64,000 nucleotides of DNA. It comes from Alphaproteobacteria bacterium. Lineage in GTDB: Bacteria > Myxococcota_A > UBA796 > GCA-2862545. Under the pieces are notes generated by a model. The model ran no database searches. It was given only the letters and a program-made list of their open reading frames with translations, and was not told the DNA's origin. The stretch lies in NCBI GenBank assembly GCA_020632915.1, contig JACKEP010000018.1, forward strand, positions 1 to 64,000, given 5' to 3'. Below are positions 8,066 through 16,985 of this stretch, one piece after another (position 1 is the stretch's first letter; the number at the start of each line of letters is the position of its first letter). The position numbers and the translations under genes were made by a program.

Positions 8066-8988
8066 GCCGCGCCGCCGCCCCTGCGGTCGGGCAGGTCGAC
8101 CACCAGGAAGTCCTTGGCGACGACGACGTCGTCGACGTAGCGCCCTGCCTGCTCGGCGAACGGGGCCTCGAGTCCGTAGCGTTGGCTGAAGTGGGTGAGC
8201 AGCAGGCGGCGGCAGCCCGCATCGCGCGCGAGGCGCCCCGCGTCGGCGGCGGTCATGTGGCCGTAGGCGTGGGCTTCGGCGGCTTCGCTGTCGAGGAACG
8301 TGGACTCGCAGATCAGCAGGTCGGCGTCGGCGGCCAGCGCCACGGCGGCGTCGCACGGGCGGGTGTCCATGACGAAGGCGAGCTTCTGCCCCCGCCGCAC
8401 CGTGGCGACGTCCTCGATCCGCACCGTGCGGCCGTCGATCGTGACGGCACCGTCGCGCTTGAGCTGGCCGATCGCGGGCCCGCGCACCCCGGCGGCGTCG
8501 GCACGGGCGGCGTCGACCGACCACCCGTCGGGCTCCTCGATGCGGTAGCCCCACGCCGGGGCGGAGTGCACCAGCGGGGCCGTGTGCAGGGTGAACGCCG
8601 CCGTGGTGGCGATCACGCCGGGCGCCTCGTGGGGGTGCGGCCGGATGTCGGCCTTGTCGAGGTAGATGGACGCGCGCCGCAGGCGGTCGAAGTAGACCTC
8701 GCCCGAGCCCGGGAAGTGGACGTGCACCGGGTGGCTCACGCCGTCGAGGCTGATGCGCTGCAGGACGCCGGGCAGCCCCAGGCAGTGGTCGCCGTGGAAG
8801 TGGGTGAGGCAGATGTGGGTGATCGACGAGGCGGTGACGCCCGCGATCGTCATCTGGCGCTGCGTGCCCTCGCCGGGGTCGAACATCACCCCCAGGCCGT
8901 CCCACCGCAGCAGGTAGCCGTTGTGGTTGCGGTAGCGCGTGGGCACCTGGCTCGCCGAGCCCAGCACCACCACCTGTCGCTGCGACAC
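8062..8988 (-). CDS. rnz: Ribonuclease Z (tRNA 3'-processing endonuclease)
   Basis: A 308-residue metallo-beta-lactamase-fold nuclease, the standard length for short-form RNase Z, which trims tRNA 3' trailers. Seen: the N-terminal LGSASQVPTRYRN family start, the zinc motif THFHGDH (residues 62-68), the GDHCLGLPG loop, DTRPC with the bridging aspartate (around 211), and a late LLLTHFSQRY motif. The GTG start at 8988 is supported by GGAGGTG just upstream. It heads the five-gene operon; its stop overlaps the start of the helicase gene. The divergent gene starts 114 bp away. Confidence 0.93.
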   Translation of the reverse strand: MSQRQVVVLGSASQVPTRYRNHNGYLLRWDGLGVMFDPGEGTQRQMTIAGVTASSITHICLTHFHGDHCLGLPGVLQRISLDGVSHPVHVHFPGSGEVYFDRLRRASIYLDKADIRPHPHEAPGVIATTAAFTLHTAPLVHSAPAWGYRIEEPDGWSVDAARADAAGVRGPAIGQLKRDGAVTIDGRTVRIEDVATVRRGQKLAFVMDTRPCDAAVALAADADLLICESTFLDSEAAEAHAYGHMTAADAGRLARDAGCRRLLLTHFSQRYGLEAPFAEQAGRYVDDVVVAKDFLVVDLPDRRGGGAA

Positions 8989-9066
8989 GCCACCTCCATC
9001 CCCTCGGGCGTCCCGGGTGCATAGCGCAGCGGCGAGGTCCGATCCCACGACGCGTGCGCGCCGCGC

Positions 9067-9072
9067 TAGGAT
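9067..9072 (+). promoter_or_regulatory. Candidate -10 element (TAGGAT)
   Basis: GCTAGGAT lies 31 bases before the GTG of the surface-protein gene. It matches a TAnGnT pattern seen upstream of several exported-protein genes in this window. No convincing -35 box is visible. Confidence 0.35.
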
Positions 9073-9102
9073 GACGGGCCCCGGGATCCCCCAGGAGGTG
9101 CC

Positions 9103-12100
9103 GTGGCGGCACGCCGTCCCTTCGCTCCCGTCGCGGTGTCCGACGTCCGGCTGTCCGGGATCCTGCGCGCGGCGACGGCGGTGATCCTGCCGGCGCTGCT
9201 GCCGCACAGCGCGTGGGCGATCACGCTGTCGGGGCTGGGCAGCCACACGGCCCCGGCCGAGTCCAGCGTGGAGGTCTCGTTCTCGGCGCGGCCCGACTCG
9301 GTCTTCGAGTGCGACATGGTGCTCGGGCCCGATCCGGGCCTGTCCTACCGATGGGACGCCGACCGCGACGGCCAGTGGGACACCGGCTGGTCCGACGCCG
9401 CCACGTTCCTCGTGTCCACCGCGGGGATCGACGGCCCCGGTGTCGTCGACATCCCCGTGCAGGCGCACTGCTACGCCTTCGACCTGTTCAGCCTGTCCTA
9501 CCTGGAGGAGCTCGGCTCGGGCACCCTCCGGGTCGACGTGACCAACGTGCCGCCGGTGCTGGGATCGTACGGCGTGCTCGGGGTGGCGGCCGATGCCCTC
9601 GTCGAGGGCACGGTCTACGACTTCGGCGCGTTCGCCACCGACGTCGAGGCTGGCGACACCGTCGCCTTCACCTGGCGCTGGTCCGACGGCGTCGACGTCA
9701 GCGGCAACCCAGCGCGTCGCGCCTTCGACGACGGCACCTTCCAGGCCACGGTCGTGGCCCGCGACGACGACGGCGGCACCGACGAGCGGTCGTACAGCGT
9801 CACCGTGCGCAACGTGCCGCCGACGATCACGGCGCTGGACCTGCCCGAGGGGCTGGAAGGCACGCCGATCGTGCTCGGCGCCACGGTGGTCGACCCCTTC
9901 GACACGCCCGCGTACACCTGGACGATCGACGGCGCGACCTACACCGGCCCCACGCCGGCGGTCACCCTGGCCGACGACGGCAGCTACGGCGTGAGGCTGG
10001 TGGTCGACGACGGCGACGACACCGCCGAGGCCACCGGCACGCTGGTCGTGCGCAACGTGGCGCCCACCGCCACGCTGTCGGGCGACACCGACGACGGGGC
10101 CGGTCCCACGCTGCGCTGGCAGGTCCACGTCGTCGATCCGGGGGCCGACGGACACACCGTCGACTGGGACTTCGGCGACGGCGGCTCGCTGGCCGGCGTG
10201 GGCACGAGCGCGAGCCACGACTACGCGAGCAACGGCGAGTACACCGTCACGGCCACGGTCACCGACGACGACGGCGCCACCGGCGTGGCCACGCTGCGGG
10301 TGGTCATCTCGGGCTTCGGCCCCCGCGTCACCCAGCTGGTCGCACCGAGCCCCGTCGACGAGGGGGCCGCGACCGACCTGTCGTGTGCGGCCGACGACGT
10401 GTGGAGCACGGGCTCGTTGACCTACGCCTGGCGCTTCGACGACGGGAGCGCCGCCGCGGGGGCGTCGGTACGGCACACGTGGGTCGACGAGGGCACGTAC
10501 GTGGTGCGCTGCACGGTCACCGACGGCGCGGGGCAGGCCACCTTCGCCACCGCGTCCGTCGACGTCCGCAACGTCGCCCCCACGCTTTCGGGCACACCGT
10601 CCGGCACCGCGATGGAGGGCAACGCCTACCGGTTCAGCCCGATGGCCTCGGATCCGGGCGCCGACACGCTGACGTGGACCGGCACGGTCGCGCCGGGCGC
10701 GCGCCTCGATGCCGCCACCGGCAGGGTCGACTGGACGCCGGCGCGCGGTCAGGCCGGCACCTGGGCGATGTCGCTGCGGGTCGACGACGGCGACGGCGGC
10801 AGCGACACGGTCGACTGGACCGTGCAGGTGGCCGTGCGCGACGTCGATGGCGACGGCATGAGCGACTACTGGGAGCAGGACCACGGCCTCGATCCCACCG
10901 ACGGCAGCGATGGGGCAGACGACCCCGACGGCGACGGGCGCACCAACCTCGACGAGTACGCGGGCGACACCGATCCCCACGTCGACGATCGCCCGGCGGC
11001 GCCGGAGCTGCTGTCGCCCGGCGTGGCGCAGGGCCTCCCGCGCACAGCCACCGATCGACCGGCCCTGCGCCTGCGGCCCGTGCACCCGGTGGCCGGCGAT
11101 CCGCTGGTCTACGACGTGATCGTGGCCACCGACGAGGCCGTCCCGGTGCAGGTCGGCGCCGTCACCGACATCGCCGAGCCCGCCCCGGGGGTCGAGGCGT
11201 GGGCGGTGTGGACCGTCACCCCCGCGCTCACCGAGAACGCCCGCTACACGTGGACCGCGCGTGCCTCCGACGGCTACGGCGACGGGCCCTGGGCGCCGCT
11301 GGCCCGGTTCCAGGTCAACACCGTCGAGGAGGCCCCCGGGCCGGCGGTGTTGTCGTGGCCGCCGGACGCGAGCACGGTCGACCGCCTGCGCGTACCGCTG
11401 CGGTTCACCGCGGCCGTCGACCCCGACGAGGACGTGGTCCACCACACCGTCGTCCTGGAGACCCCCGCCGGTGACCCGCTGCAGGTCGTCGACGACGTCC
11501 AGGGCACCGGGCTCGTCACCGTCGAGGTCGACCTCGCAGCCGACACGCGCGCGTGCTGGCACGTCGAGGTCGCCGACGACAGCGGGCTCGACGGTCCCGA
11601 CACGCCGACGTGGTGCTTCCTCGTCGACCCCGACAACGCGCCGCCGTCCGCGCCGTCGTTCAGCTACCCGACCGACGGCCTCGTCATCGACACCACCACC
11701 CCCGAGCTGGTGCTGCGCAGCGGTGTCGATCCGGAGGGGCGCCCGTCGTGGCAGCACCTCGAGCTCGACACCGTGGCCACGTTCGACGGTCCCGACGTGC
11801 GCCGGGTCGATCTGCCCACGGCGGGCGCGCAGACCCGCTGGTCGCCAGGTGAGCTGACCGAGGACACCTGGTACCACGCGCGCGCGCTGGCCTCGGACGG
11901 TGGCGCCGTGTCGGCCTGGTCGTCGATCGCGTTCTTCGTCAACGCCTTCAACCGCGCGCCCACCGTGCCGCGGCTGGTGCGTCCCGACGACGGGGAGGAC
12001 ACGGCGGGCCGCATCACCTTCGAGGTGGCCGACGTCGTCGACCCCGAGGGCCTGGGGGTGACCGTCGACGTCGTCGTGCGGCTCGCGCTGGGCACCGAGC

Positions 12101-12432
12101 CCGTCGTGGCCCAGGAAGGCGTGCCCGTGGGTCCCGACGGGCGGGCGAGCTGGCGCGTCGACGGGCTGCCGCCGGGGGAGTACCGCTGGAGCGCGCGCAG
12201 CGTCGATGCCCAGGAAGCCGCGAGCGCCTGGGCACCGCAGCACGCGTTCTGGGTGGTGGATCCCGCCACGCTCCCCAACAGCCGCGATCTGCCCGGGGTG
12301 GACGGGCCGGGCAGCGAGCTGCTCGCGGGCTGCGCCTGCACCCAGACCCGCGGCACGCCCGCCGGGGTGGGAGCGCTCCTGCTGCTGGTCGGCGTCACGG
12401 GTGGGCTCGGCGTGGGACGTCGGCGTCGATGA
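9103..12432 (+). CDS. PKD-domain surface protein with MYXO-CTERM tail
   Basis: A 1109-residue exported protein. Residues 1-38 form an Arg-rich then hydrophobic signal peptide ending SAWA. Several PKD/Ig-like repeats follow (about 140-560), marked by recurrent VRNVxPT linkers and DWDFGDGG-type motifs. Next is a calcium-binding thrombospondin-3-like stretch (about 580-625, DVDGDGMSD and DPDGDGRTN), then fibronectin-like repeats (about 625-1060). The C-terminus has GCACTQTRG, a hydrophobic segment and VGRRRR, a MYXO-CTERM sorting signal. GTG 9103 has AGGAGGTG upstream. Expected location is the outer surface. Its stop overlaps the mutY start (ATGA), an odd coupling of a surface protein with a repair enzyme. 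Ligand unknown. Confidence 0.88.
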   Translation: MAARRPFAPVAVSDVRLSGILRAATAVILPALLPHSAWAITLSGLGSHTAPAESSVEVSFSARPDSVFECDMVLGPDPGLSYRWDADRDGQWDTGWSDAATFLVSTAGIDGPGVVDIPVQAHCYAFDLFSLSYLEELGSGTLRVDVTNVPPVLGSYGVLGVAADALVEGTVYDFGAFATDVEAGDTVAFTWRWSDGVDVSGNPARRAFDDGTFQATVVARDDDGGTDERSYSVTVRNVPPTITALDLPEGLEGTPIVLGATVVDPFDTPAYTWTIDGATYTGPTPAVTLADDGSYGVRLVVDDGDDTAEATGTLVVRNVAPTATLSGDTDDGAGPTLRWQVHVVDPGADGHTVDWDFGDGGSLAGVGTSASHDYASNGEYTVTATVTDDDGATGVATLRVVISGFGPRVTQLVAPSPVDEGAATDLSCAADDVWSTGSLTYAWRFDDGSAAAGASVRHTWVDEGTYVVRCTVTDGAGQATFATASVDVRNVAPTLSGTPSGTAMEGNAYRFSPMASDPGADTLTWTGTVAPGARLDAATGRVDWTPARGQAGTWAMSLRVDDGDGGSDTVDWTVQVAVRDVDGDGMSDYWEQDHGLDPTDGSDGADDPDGDGRTNLDEYAGDTDPHVDDRPAAPELLSPGVAQGLPRTATDRPALRLRPVHPVAGDPLVYDVIVATDEAVPVQVGAVTDIAEPAPGVEAWAVWTVTPALTENARYTWTARASDGYGDGPWAPLARFQVNTVEEAPGPAVLSWPPDASTVDRLRVPLRFTAAVDPDEDVVHHTVVLETPAGDPLQVVDDVQGTGLVTVEVDLAADTRACWHVEVADDSGLDGPDTPTWCFLVDPDNAPPSAPSFSYPTDGLVIDTTTPELVLRSGVDPEGRPSWQHLELDTVATFDGPDVRRVDLPTAGAQTRWSPGELTEDTWYHARALASDGGAVSAWSSIAFFVNAFNRAPTVPRLVRPDDGEDTAGRITFEVADVVDPEGLGVTVDVVVRLALGTEPVVAQEGVPVGPDGRASWRVDGLPPGEYRWSARSVDAQEAASAWAPQHAFWVVDPATLPNSRDLPGVDGPGSELLAGCACTQTRGTPAGVGALLLLVGVTGGLGVGRRRR

Positions 12433-13571
12433 CCGCGGTCGCCGACGCTGCCGACCTGCGCGATCGCCTCGTCCCCTGGTACCGCCGGGTGGCGCGGTCG
12501 CTGCCCTGGCGCGACGCACCGTCGCCCTACCACGTGCTGCTGTCGGAGCTGATGCTCCAGCAGACCCGCGTCGAGACGGTGCTGCCGTACTTCGCGCGGT
12601 TCACGCGGCGGTGGCCCACGCTCGAAGCGCTGGCCGCCGCCGACCTGGACGACGTGCTGCACGCGTGGGCGGGCCTGGGGTACTACCGACGCGCGCGGGC
12701 GCTGCACGCGGCGGCGCAGGCGGCGGTCGCTGCGGGTGGACTGCCGTCCGATCCGGCGGCGCTGCAGGCCCTGCCCGGCGTCGGGCCCTACACGGCCGGC
12801 GCGATCGCCTCGATCGCCTTTGGCGTGCCGGCACCGGCCGTGGACGGCAACGTCGAGCGCGTGGTGTGCCGCGTGGACGGGCGGCAGGACGACCCGCGCA
12901 AGGGCCCGGCGCGCAGGGCGCTCACCGCGCGGGTGGCGGCGCTGACCGCGCCGGGGGTGGCGAGCGAGGTGACGCAGGGCCTGATGGAGCTCGGCGCCAC
13001 CGTGTGCACGCCGCGGTCGCCGCGCTGCGGCAGCTGCCCGTGGACGGACGTGTGCGTCGCCCGCGCCGAGGGTCTCGTGGACGTGTTGCCCCGGCTGCCG
13101 GCACGCAAGGCGCCGGTCGCCGTGCGTGGCGTGGCCGGCGTGCTCCGCGCGGGCGACACCCTGCTGCTCGGTCGACGCCCCGAGGGGCTCCTGGGCGGGC
13201 TGTGGGAGCCCGTGATGGACGAGGTCACCGACGCGGACGCCGAGGGCGACGCGGCCGCGGCGGTGGTCGAGGTCTACGCACGGCGCGCCGGCGTCGCGGT
13301 CGACGTCGTGCGCAACGCCGGACGGGTGGTCCACGTCTTCACGCACCGGCGGCTGACCCTGGACGTGTTCGAGGTGCGGGCGGACCCCGGCACCCGGGTG
13401 GGCGGGGACGGGTCCTACGATGCCCTGGCCTTCGTCGACGCGCACGCGCCCGACGTCGCGCTGTCCAAGCTGGCCCGCAAGGTGCTCGACGCCGCGGACG
13501 GGGCGCGCCGCCAGCCGCCGCTGCTCGACGGCCTCGCCCATCGCGATGGCGCCGGGGGGGACGCTGGCTGA
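12429..13571 (+). CDS. mutY: A/G-specific adenine glycosylase MutY
   Basis: A 380-residue base-excision repair glycosylase that removes adenine opposite 8-oxoguanine. Seen: SELMLQQTRV with catalytic Glu40, helix-hairpin-helix LPGVGPYTAGAI (115-126) followed by VDGNVERV with Asp139, and the 4Fe-4S ligand set C-x6-C-x2-C-x5-C (about 193-210). The C-terminal NUDIX-like domain that recognises 8-oxoG begins around residue 230 with LLLGRRPEGLLGGLWE. The length fits MutY with its C-domain. It starts inside the stop region of the surface-protein gene by 4 bp overlap. Confidence 0.95.
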   Translation: MTAVADAADLRDRLVPWYRRVARSLPWRDAPSPYHVLLSELMLQQTRVETVLPYFARFTRRWPTLEALAAADLDDVLHAWAGLGYYRRARALHAAAQAAVAAGGLPSDPAALQALPGVGPYTAGAIASIAFGVPAPAVDGNVERVVCRVDGRQDDPRKGPARRALTARVAALTAPGVASEVTQGLMELGATVCTPRSPRCGSCPWTDVCVARAEGLVDVLPRLPARKAPVAVRGVAGVLRAGDTLLLGRRPEGLLGGLWEPVMDEVTDADAEGDAAAAVVEVYARRAGVAVDVVRNAGRVVHVFTHRRLTLDVFEVRADPGTRVGGDGSYDALAFVDAHAPDVALSKLARKVLDAADGARRQPPLLDGLAHRDGAGGDAG

Positions 13572-13661
13572 TCGCCGCCGTCGGTGGTCGTTTTCGTCAC
13601 GGCCGACGGACGGCACGGTCAGCACCCCGTCCCGGTGCTACGACGCAGGGGTGGAGGTGGC

Positions 13662-14381
13662 ATGTCGCGCGCGTCGGTCGTGGTGATCGGCAACGAGATC
13701 CTCACCGGCAAGTTCGCCGACGAGAACGGTCCGTTCTTCATCCGCCGCTTCCGCGAGCTGGGCGTCGATCTCGTGCGCCTCGTCACCATCGCCGACACGA
13801 TCGAGGCCATCGCCGACGAGGTCGCGCTGTGCGCGGCGCGCTCCGACCATGTGTTCACCACCGGGGGCGTCGGCCCCACCCACGACGACCTGACGTTCGA
13901 GGGGATCGCGGCCGCGTTCGACCTGCCGCTGCGTGTCCACCCCGACCTCGTGGCCCTCATGGAGCGCTTCGGCATGCCCCGCGACGCGGCCAACCTGCGC
14001 ATGGCGACGTTGCCCGAGGGGGCCGAGCTCGTGCTGGGGGAGGGGATGCACTACCCGGTCATCCGGGTTCGCAACGTGTGGATCCTCCCGGGCGTTCCGT
14101 TCCTGGCGGCCCGCAAGTTCGAGGTGATCGCGCCGATGCTCACGGGGCAGAAGGTCGGGTGTCTCAAGGTCTACGCCCGCAACCAGGAGACGGACGTGGC
14201 CGCGGCGCTCGCGGGCATCCAAGCGGCCCACCCCGGGGTCGACATCGGGTCCTACCCGCGGTTCGGCGAGGGTGACCACAGCCTGATCGTCACCCTCGAG
14301 AGCCGGGACCCGGCGGCCCTGGCTGCGGCGCGCGCCGCCACGGTGTCCGCCCTCGACGTGCTGCGCGTCGAGGAGGCCTAG
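13662..14381 (+). CDS. CinA-N/MoaB-type molybdopterin-binding domain protein
   Basis: A 239-residue single-domain protein of the MoaB/MogA/CinA N-terminal fold. Seen: VIGNEILTGKFADEN, then the signature TTGGVGPTHDDLTFE (about residues 66-80) and a downstream LPGVPFLA loop. Full-length CinA has an extra C-terminal nicotinamide-nucleotide amidase domain, which is absent here. The ATG at 13662 follows GGAGGTGGC. Possible roles are pterin/ADP-ribose-pyrophosphate handling or a molybdenum cofactor step; the sequence cannot decide. The next gene starts 9 bp after its stop. Confidence 0.88.
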   Translation: MSRASVVVIGNEILTGKFADENGPFFIRRFRELGVDLVRLVTIADTIEAIADEVALCAARSDHVFTTGGVGPTHDDLTFEGIAAAFDLPLRVHPDLVALMERFGMPRDAANLRMATLPEGAELVLGEGMHYPVIRVRNVWILPGVPFLAARKFEVIAPMLTGQKVGCLKVYARNQETDVAAALAGIQAAHPGVDIGSYPRFGEGDHSLIVTLESRDPAALAAARAATVSALDVLRVEEA

Positions 14382-14390
14382 GAGTCGCCC

Positions 14391-15875
14391 GTGTCCGACC
14401 GCTACGCCCTCTTCGCGACCGTGTCGCTGCACGACGTGCAGGTCGACGAGGTGTCGGTGCGTGGCGGGCAGCCGCTGGAGCTCGGCAGCCACGGCACGCT
14501 CCACCTGCCCGTGCCGGCCGGCGCACCGTTCGTTGCGCGGGCGCGGTGGCTGTCGGGCGACGCCGTGGAGGTCACCGACGGCGCGGGCGGGGTGCACCAC
14601 CTCGGCCCGAGCGACGACCTGGAGATCCGGCTGGGGGCCGTGCGCGTCGATCTGCGCCTGTCGCGCCAGTTCGCGCTGCGTCGCACCTACCCGGTGGCCT
14701 GGTACGGCAGCACCGCGTGGCTGCTCACGGTGATGGCGTTCACGGTGCTGCTGTCCCAGATCGACGTCGTCGCCCGCAACCGCTGCATCTGGTTCGGCAT
14801 CGACTGCCCGTCGCAGGTCTCAGCGCCCGGGGTGTCGGCCGAGTACATCGCCCGCCTGCTCAAGGAGGACTACAGCGGCGACCGCGACGGTGGCGACACG
14901 CCGCCGCCACCCAAGCGCCCGGGCACCTACGTACAGCCCGGGTGGTTGCCGGCCGGCGATCCGGAGGGGCCCAAGATCGAGCTGGGGGGTGCCGAGGAAG
15001 TGGCGCCCAAGCCCGTGCGCACGCCCACCAAGGCGCCCGAGCCCAAGGTGCCGGCGCCGCGCAAGCGTGACGAGAGCGCCCAGGTCGCGTCCGTCCCGCA
15101 GGGCACGCCGATCGACCCCGCGATCGACGCCGCCCCCGACACCACCGACGGTGTCGCCGACGTGGAGGTCGGTGCCGACCCCGACGCCGATGTCGCCGTC
15201 GACCCCACCCCGCCGCCCGCCGAGGAGGAGGAGGGGTTCGGGATGCAGGACTGGATGGACACGACGCCGCCGGAGGAGGAGGTGGCGCTCATGATCCGCT
15301 ACGCCCGGCACCGGCTGCGCATCGATCCGAACGACCCCGACGCCCTGTCGCTGCTGGCCTACTACCAGTACCTGTCGGAGGACATCGACGGCGCCGAGGT
15401 CACCTACGACAAGCTCATCGCCGTCGACCCCGAGGACGCCGCCGCCTACAACAACAAGGCGCTGATCTACAAGCGACGGGCGGAGTACGCCAAGGAGGAG
15501 GGGCTGTACCGCGTGGCGCTGGCGCTCGAACCCGACGACACCACGGCGATGAACAACCTCGCCGTCAACCTCGCCCACCAGGGTCGCTTCGACGAGGCGC
15601 TCGCCTACATGGAGCGGCTCGAGGTGCTGCTGCCCGACGATCCCTACTCGGATCTGCACCGGGCGAAGATCCACGCCCAGATGGGCGAGGACGACACGGC
15701 GCTGCACTACCTGACGCTCGCGCTGGAGGGCATGCGCAAGCTCGACACGCTCCACCACATCGAGTTCCGCCAGGACATCCGCGTCGACCCCAGCTTCTCG
15801 CGACTCCGGAAGGACCCGCGCTTCCGTGCTACGCTGGAGCGGTTCTACGGCGCTGATGCCCCCACGGGAGGCTGA
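14391..15875 (+). CDS. Membrane-anchored TPR protein with small N-terminal beta domain
   Basis: A 494-residue protein. Residues 1-100 are beta-rich and resemble a compact FHA-like or barrel-sandwich domain (VSVRGGQPLELGSHGTLHLP). A single membrane span follows (about 106-126), then a Pro/Lys/Asp-rich linker (about 150-290) and at least three tetratricopeptide repeats (about 300-440) with NNKALIYKRRAEY and MNNLAVNLAHQG. The N-domain is probably cytosolic and the TPRs periplasmic, or the reverse. The GTG start follows TAGGAG. The next gene begins one base after the stop and encodes a similar beta-domain-plus-TM protein, so the two probably form one membrane complex. Family not recognised with certainty. 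Confidence 0.78.
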   Translation: MSDRYALFATVSLHDVQVDEVSVRGGQPLELGSHGTLHLPVPAGAPFVARARWLSGDAVEVTDGAGGVHHLGPSDDLEIRLGAVRVDLRLSRQFALRRTYPVAWYGSTAWLLTVMAFTVLLSQIDVVARNRCIWFGIDCPSQVSAPGVSAEYIARLLKEDYSGDRDGGDTPPPPKRPGTYVQPGWLPAGDPEGPKIELGGAEEVAPKPVRTPTKAPEPKVPAPRKRDESAQVASVPQGTPIDPAIDAAPDTTDGVADVEVGADPDADVAVDPTPPPAEEEEGFGMQDWMDTTPPEEEVALMIRYARHRLRIDPNDPDALSLLAYYQYLSEDIDGAEVTYDKLIAVDPEDAAAYNNKALIYKRRAEYAKEEGLYRVALALEPDDTTAMNNLAVNLAHQGRFDEALAYMERLEVLLPDDPYSDLHRAKIHAQMGEDDTALHYLTLALEGMRKLDTLHHIEFRQDIRVDPSFSRLRKDPRFRATLERFYGADAPTGG

Positions 15876-15876
15876 C

Positions 15877-16386
15877 ATGCACCGCCTCGCCGTCACCGTC
15901 CGCCAGCACGACGCCGTCGTGGTCGAACGGGTGTGCCGCCTGCGCGACGGCATGGTGCTGGGCGCCGCACGGGGCGCGCGCGTCACGTTCCCCGGGGCCG
16001 TCCTCCACGTCATCGACACGCCCAAGGGCTGGTCGGTGGGCGGGCGGCTGCTGCGCCGCGATCGGGCAGAGGTGTTCCGCCTGGGCGAGGTGCAGGTCGA
16101 GGTCGAAGGGCTGGTCGACGACCCCGCCCACCAGCTGCCGCTCGGTCCCGACCCGCGCATCCTGCTGCTCACGGTCGCAGCGCTCGTCGTGGCCCTGTCG
16201 CTCGACGCGGTCGCCCGCGTCGCCGACGCCCACCAGGACATCACCGCCGACCTGCAGGCCCGACTGTTCGGCCGCACGGTCCCCGAGCCCGACGAGGGCG
16301 CCCCCGCGGGCCCCACCGCCGAGCCCCGCTCCCCGGACGCGGCGTGGCCCCCCGCGGTGCGCCTGCAAGCCGACGACGCCCCCTGA
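15877..16386 (+). CDS. Small membrane protein related to upstream TPR protein
   Basis: A 169-residue protein I do not recognise. Residues 1-85 form a beta-rich domain like the N-terminus of the preceding gene product (RDGMVLGAARGARVTFPG, then an EVQVEVEGL strand). A hydrophobic segment (about 90-110) and a Pro/Glu-rich tail follow. It lacks TPRs. GGGAGG lies upstream of the ATG at 15877, one base after the previous stop. It looks like a stripped-down partner of the TPR protein, probably inner-membrane. Function unknown. Confidence 0.72.
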   Translation: MHRLAVTVRQHDAVVVERVCRLRDGMVLGAARGARVTFPGAVLHVIDTPKGWSVGGRLLRRDRAEVFRLGEVQVEVEGLVDDPAHQLPLGPDPRILLLTVAALVVALSLDAVARVADAHQDITADLQARLFGRTVPEPDEGAPAGPTAEPRSPDAAWPPAVRLQADDAP

Positions 16387-16484
16387 GCGCGGCCTGCACG
16401 GCATGATCCACGGTGCGGCGCGCGCGTCCGGTCCCATTGGCGGCGATCGTCCGACCGCCGTAAGCGTCCGCGGGAGGTAGGAGC

Positions 16485-16985
16485 ATGGCGCGCACGGCGA
16501 TCTACGCGGGCTCGTTCGACCCGGTCACCCACGGCCACGTCGACGTCATCCATCGCGGCGCCGCGCTGTTCGACACGCTCGTGGTGGCCGTCGGTCACAA
16601 CCCCGGCAAGCGCTACCTGTTCGACCTCGACACCCGCGCGTCGCTCGTGCGCGCGGCGTGCGCCGACTGCGCCAACGTGCAGGTGGTGCCCTTCTCCGGG
16701 CTGCTCGTCGACACCGCGCGCAGCGTGGGCGCCGACGTGATCCTCCGCGGGCTGCGCGCGCTGTCCGACTTCGACCTCGAGTTCCGCAACGGGCTCGCCA
16801 ACCGGGAGCTGTCGGGCATCGAGACGCTGTTCCTGCTGTCGGATCCGTCCACCATCTTCGTGTCGTCGAGCCTGGTGCGCGAGATCGCCCAGCACGGCGG
16901 CGACGTCAGCGGCTTCGTGTCGGAGGACGTCGCCCGGGCGGTCCACGCCCGCTACGCCGCGCTCGCCGCCGAGGGCAAGGGGTGA
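16485..16985 (+). CDS. coaD: Phosphopantetheine adenylyltransferase CoaD
   Basis: A 166-residue nucleotidyltransferase that makes dephospho-CoA from 4'-phosphopantetheine and ATP. Seen: GSFDPVTHGH (residues 9-18, HxGH-type ATP site), the RGLRALSDFDLEF block and the C-terminal SSSLVREIA motif. The length is typical. Its ribosome site (GGGAGG) is 8 bases before the ATG. The stop overlaps the start of the next gene by 4 bp (GTGA). Confidence 0.96.
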   Translation: MARTAIYAGSFDPVTHGHVDVIHRGAALFDTLVVAVGHNPGKRYLFDLDTRASLVRAACADCANVQVVPFSGLLVDTARSVGADVILRGLRALSDFDLEFRNGLANRELSGIETLFLLSDPSTIFVSSSLVREIAQHGGDVSGFVSEDVARAVHARYAALAAEGKG

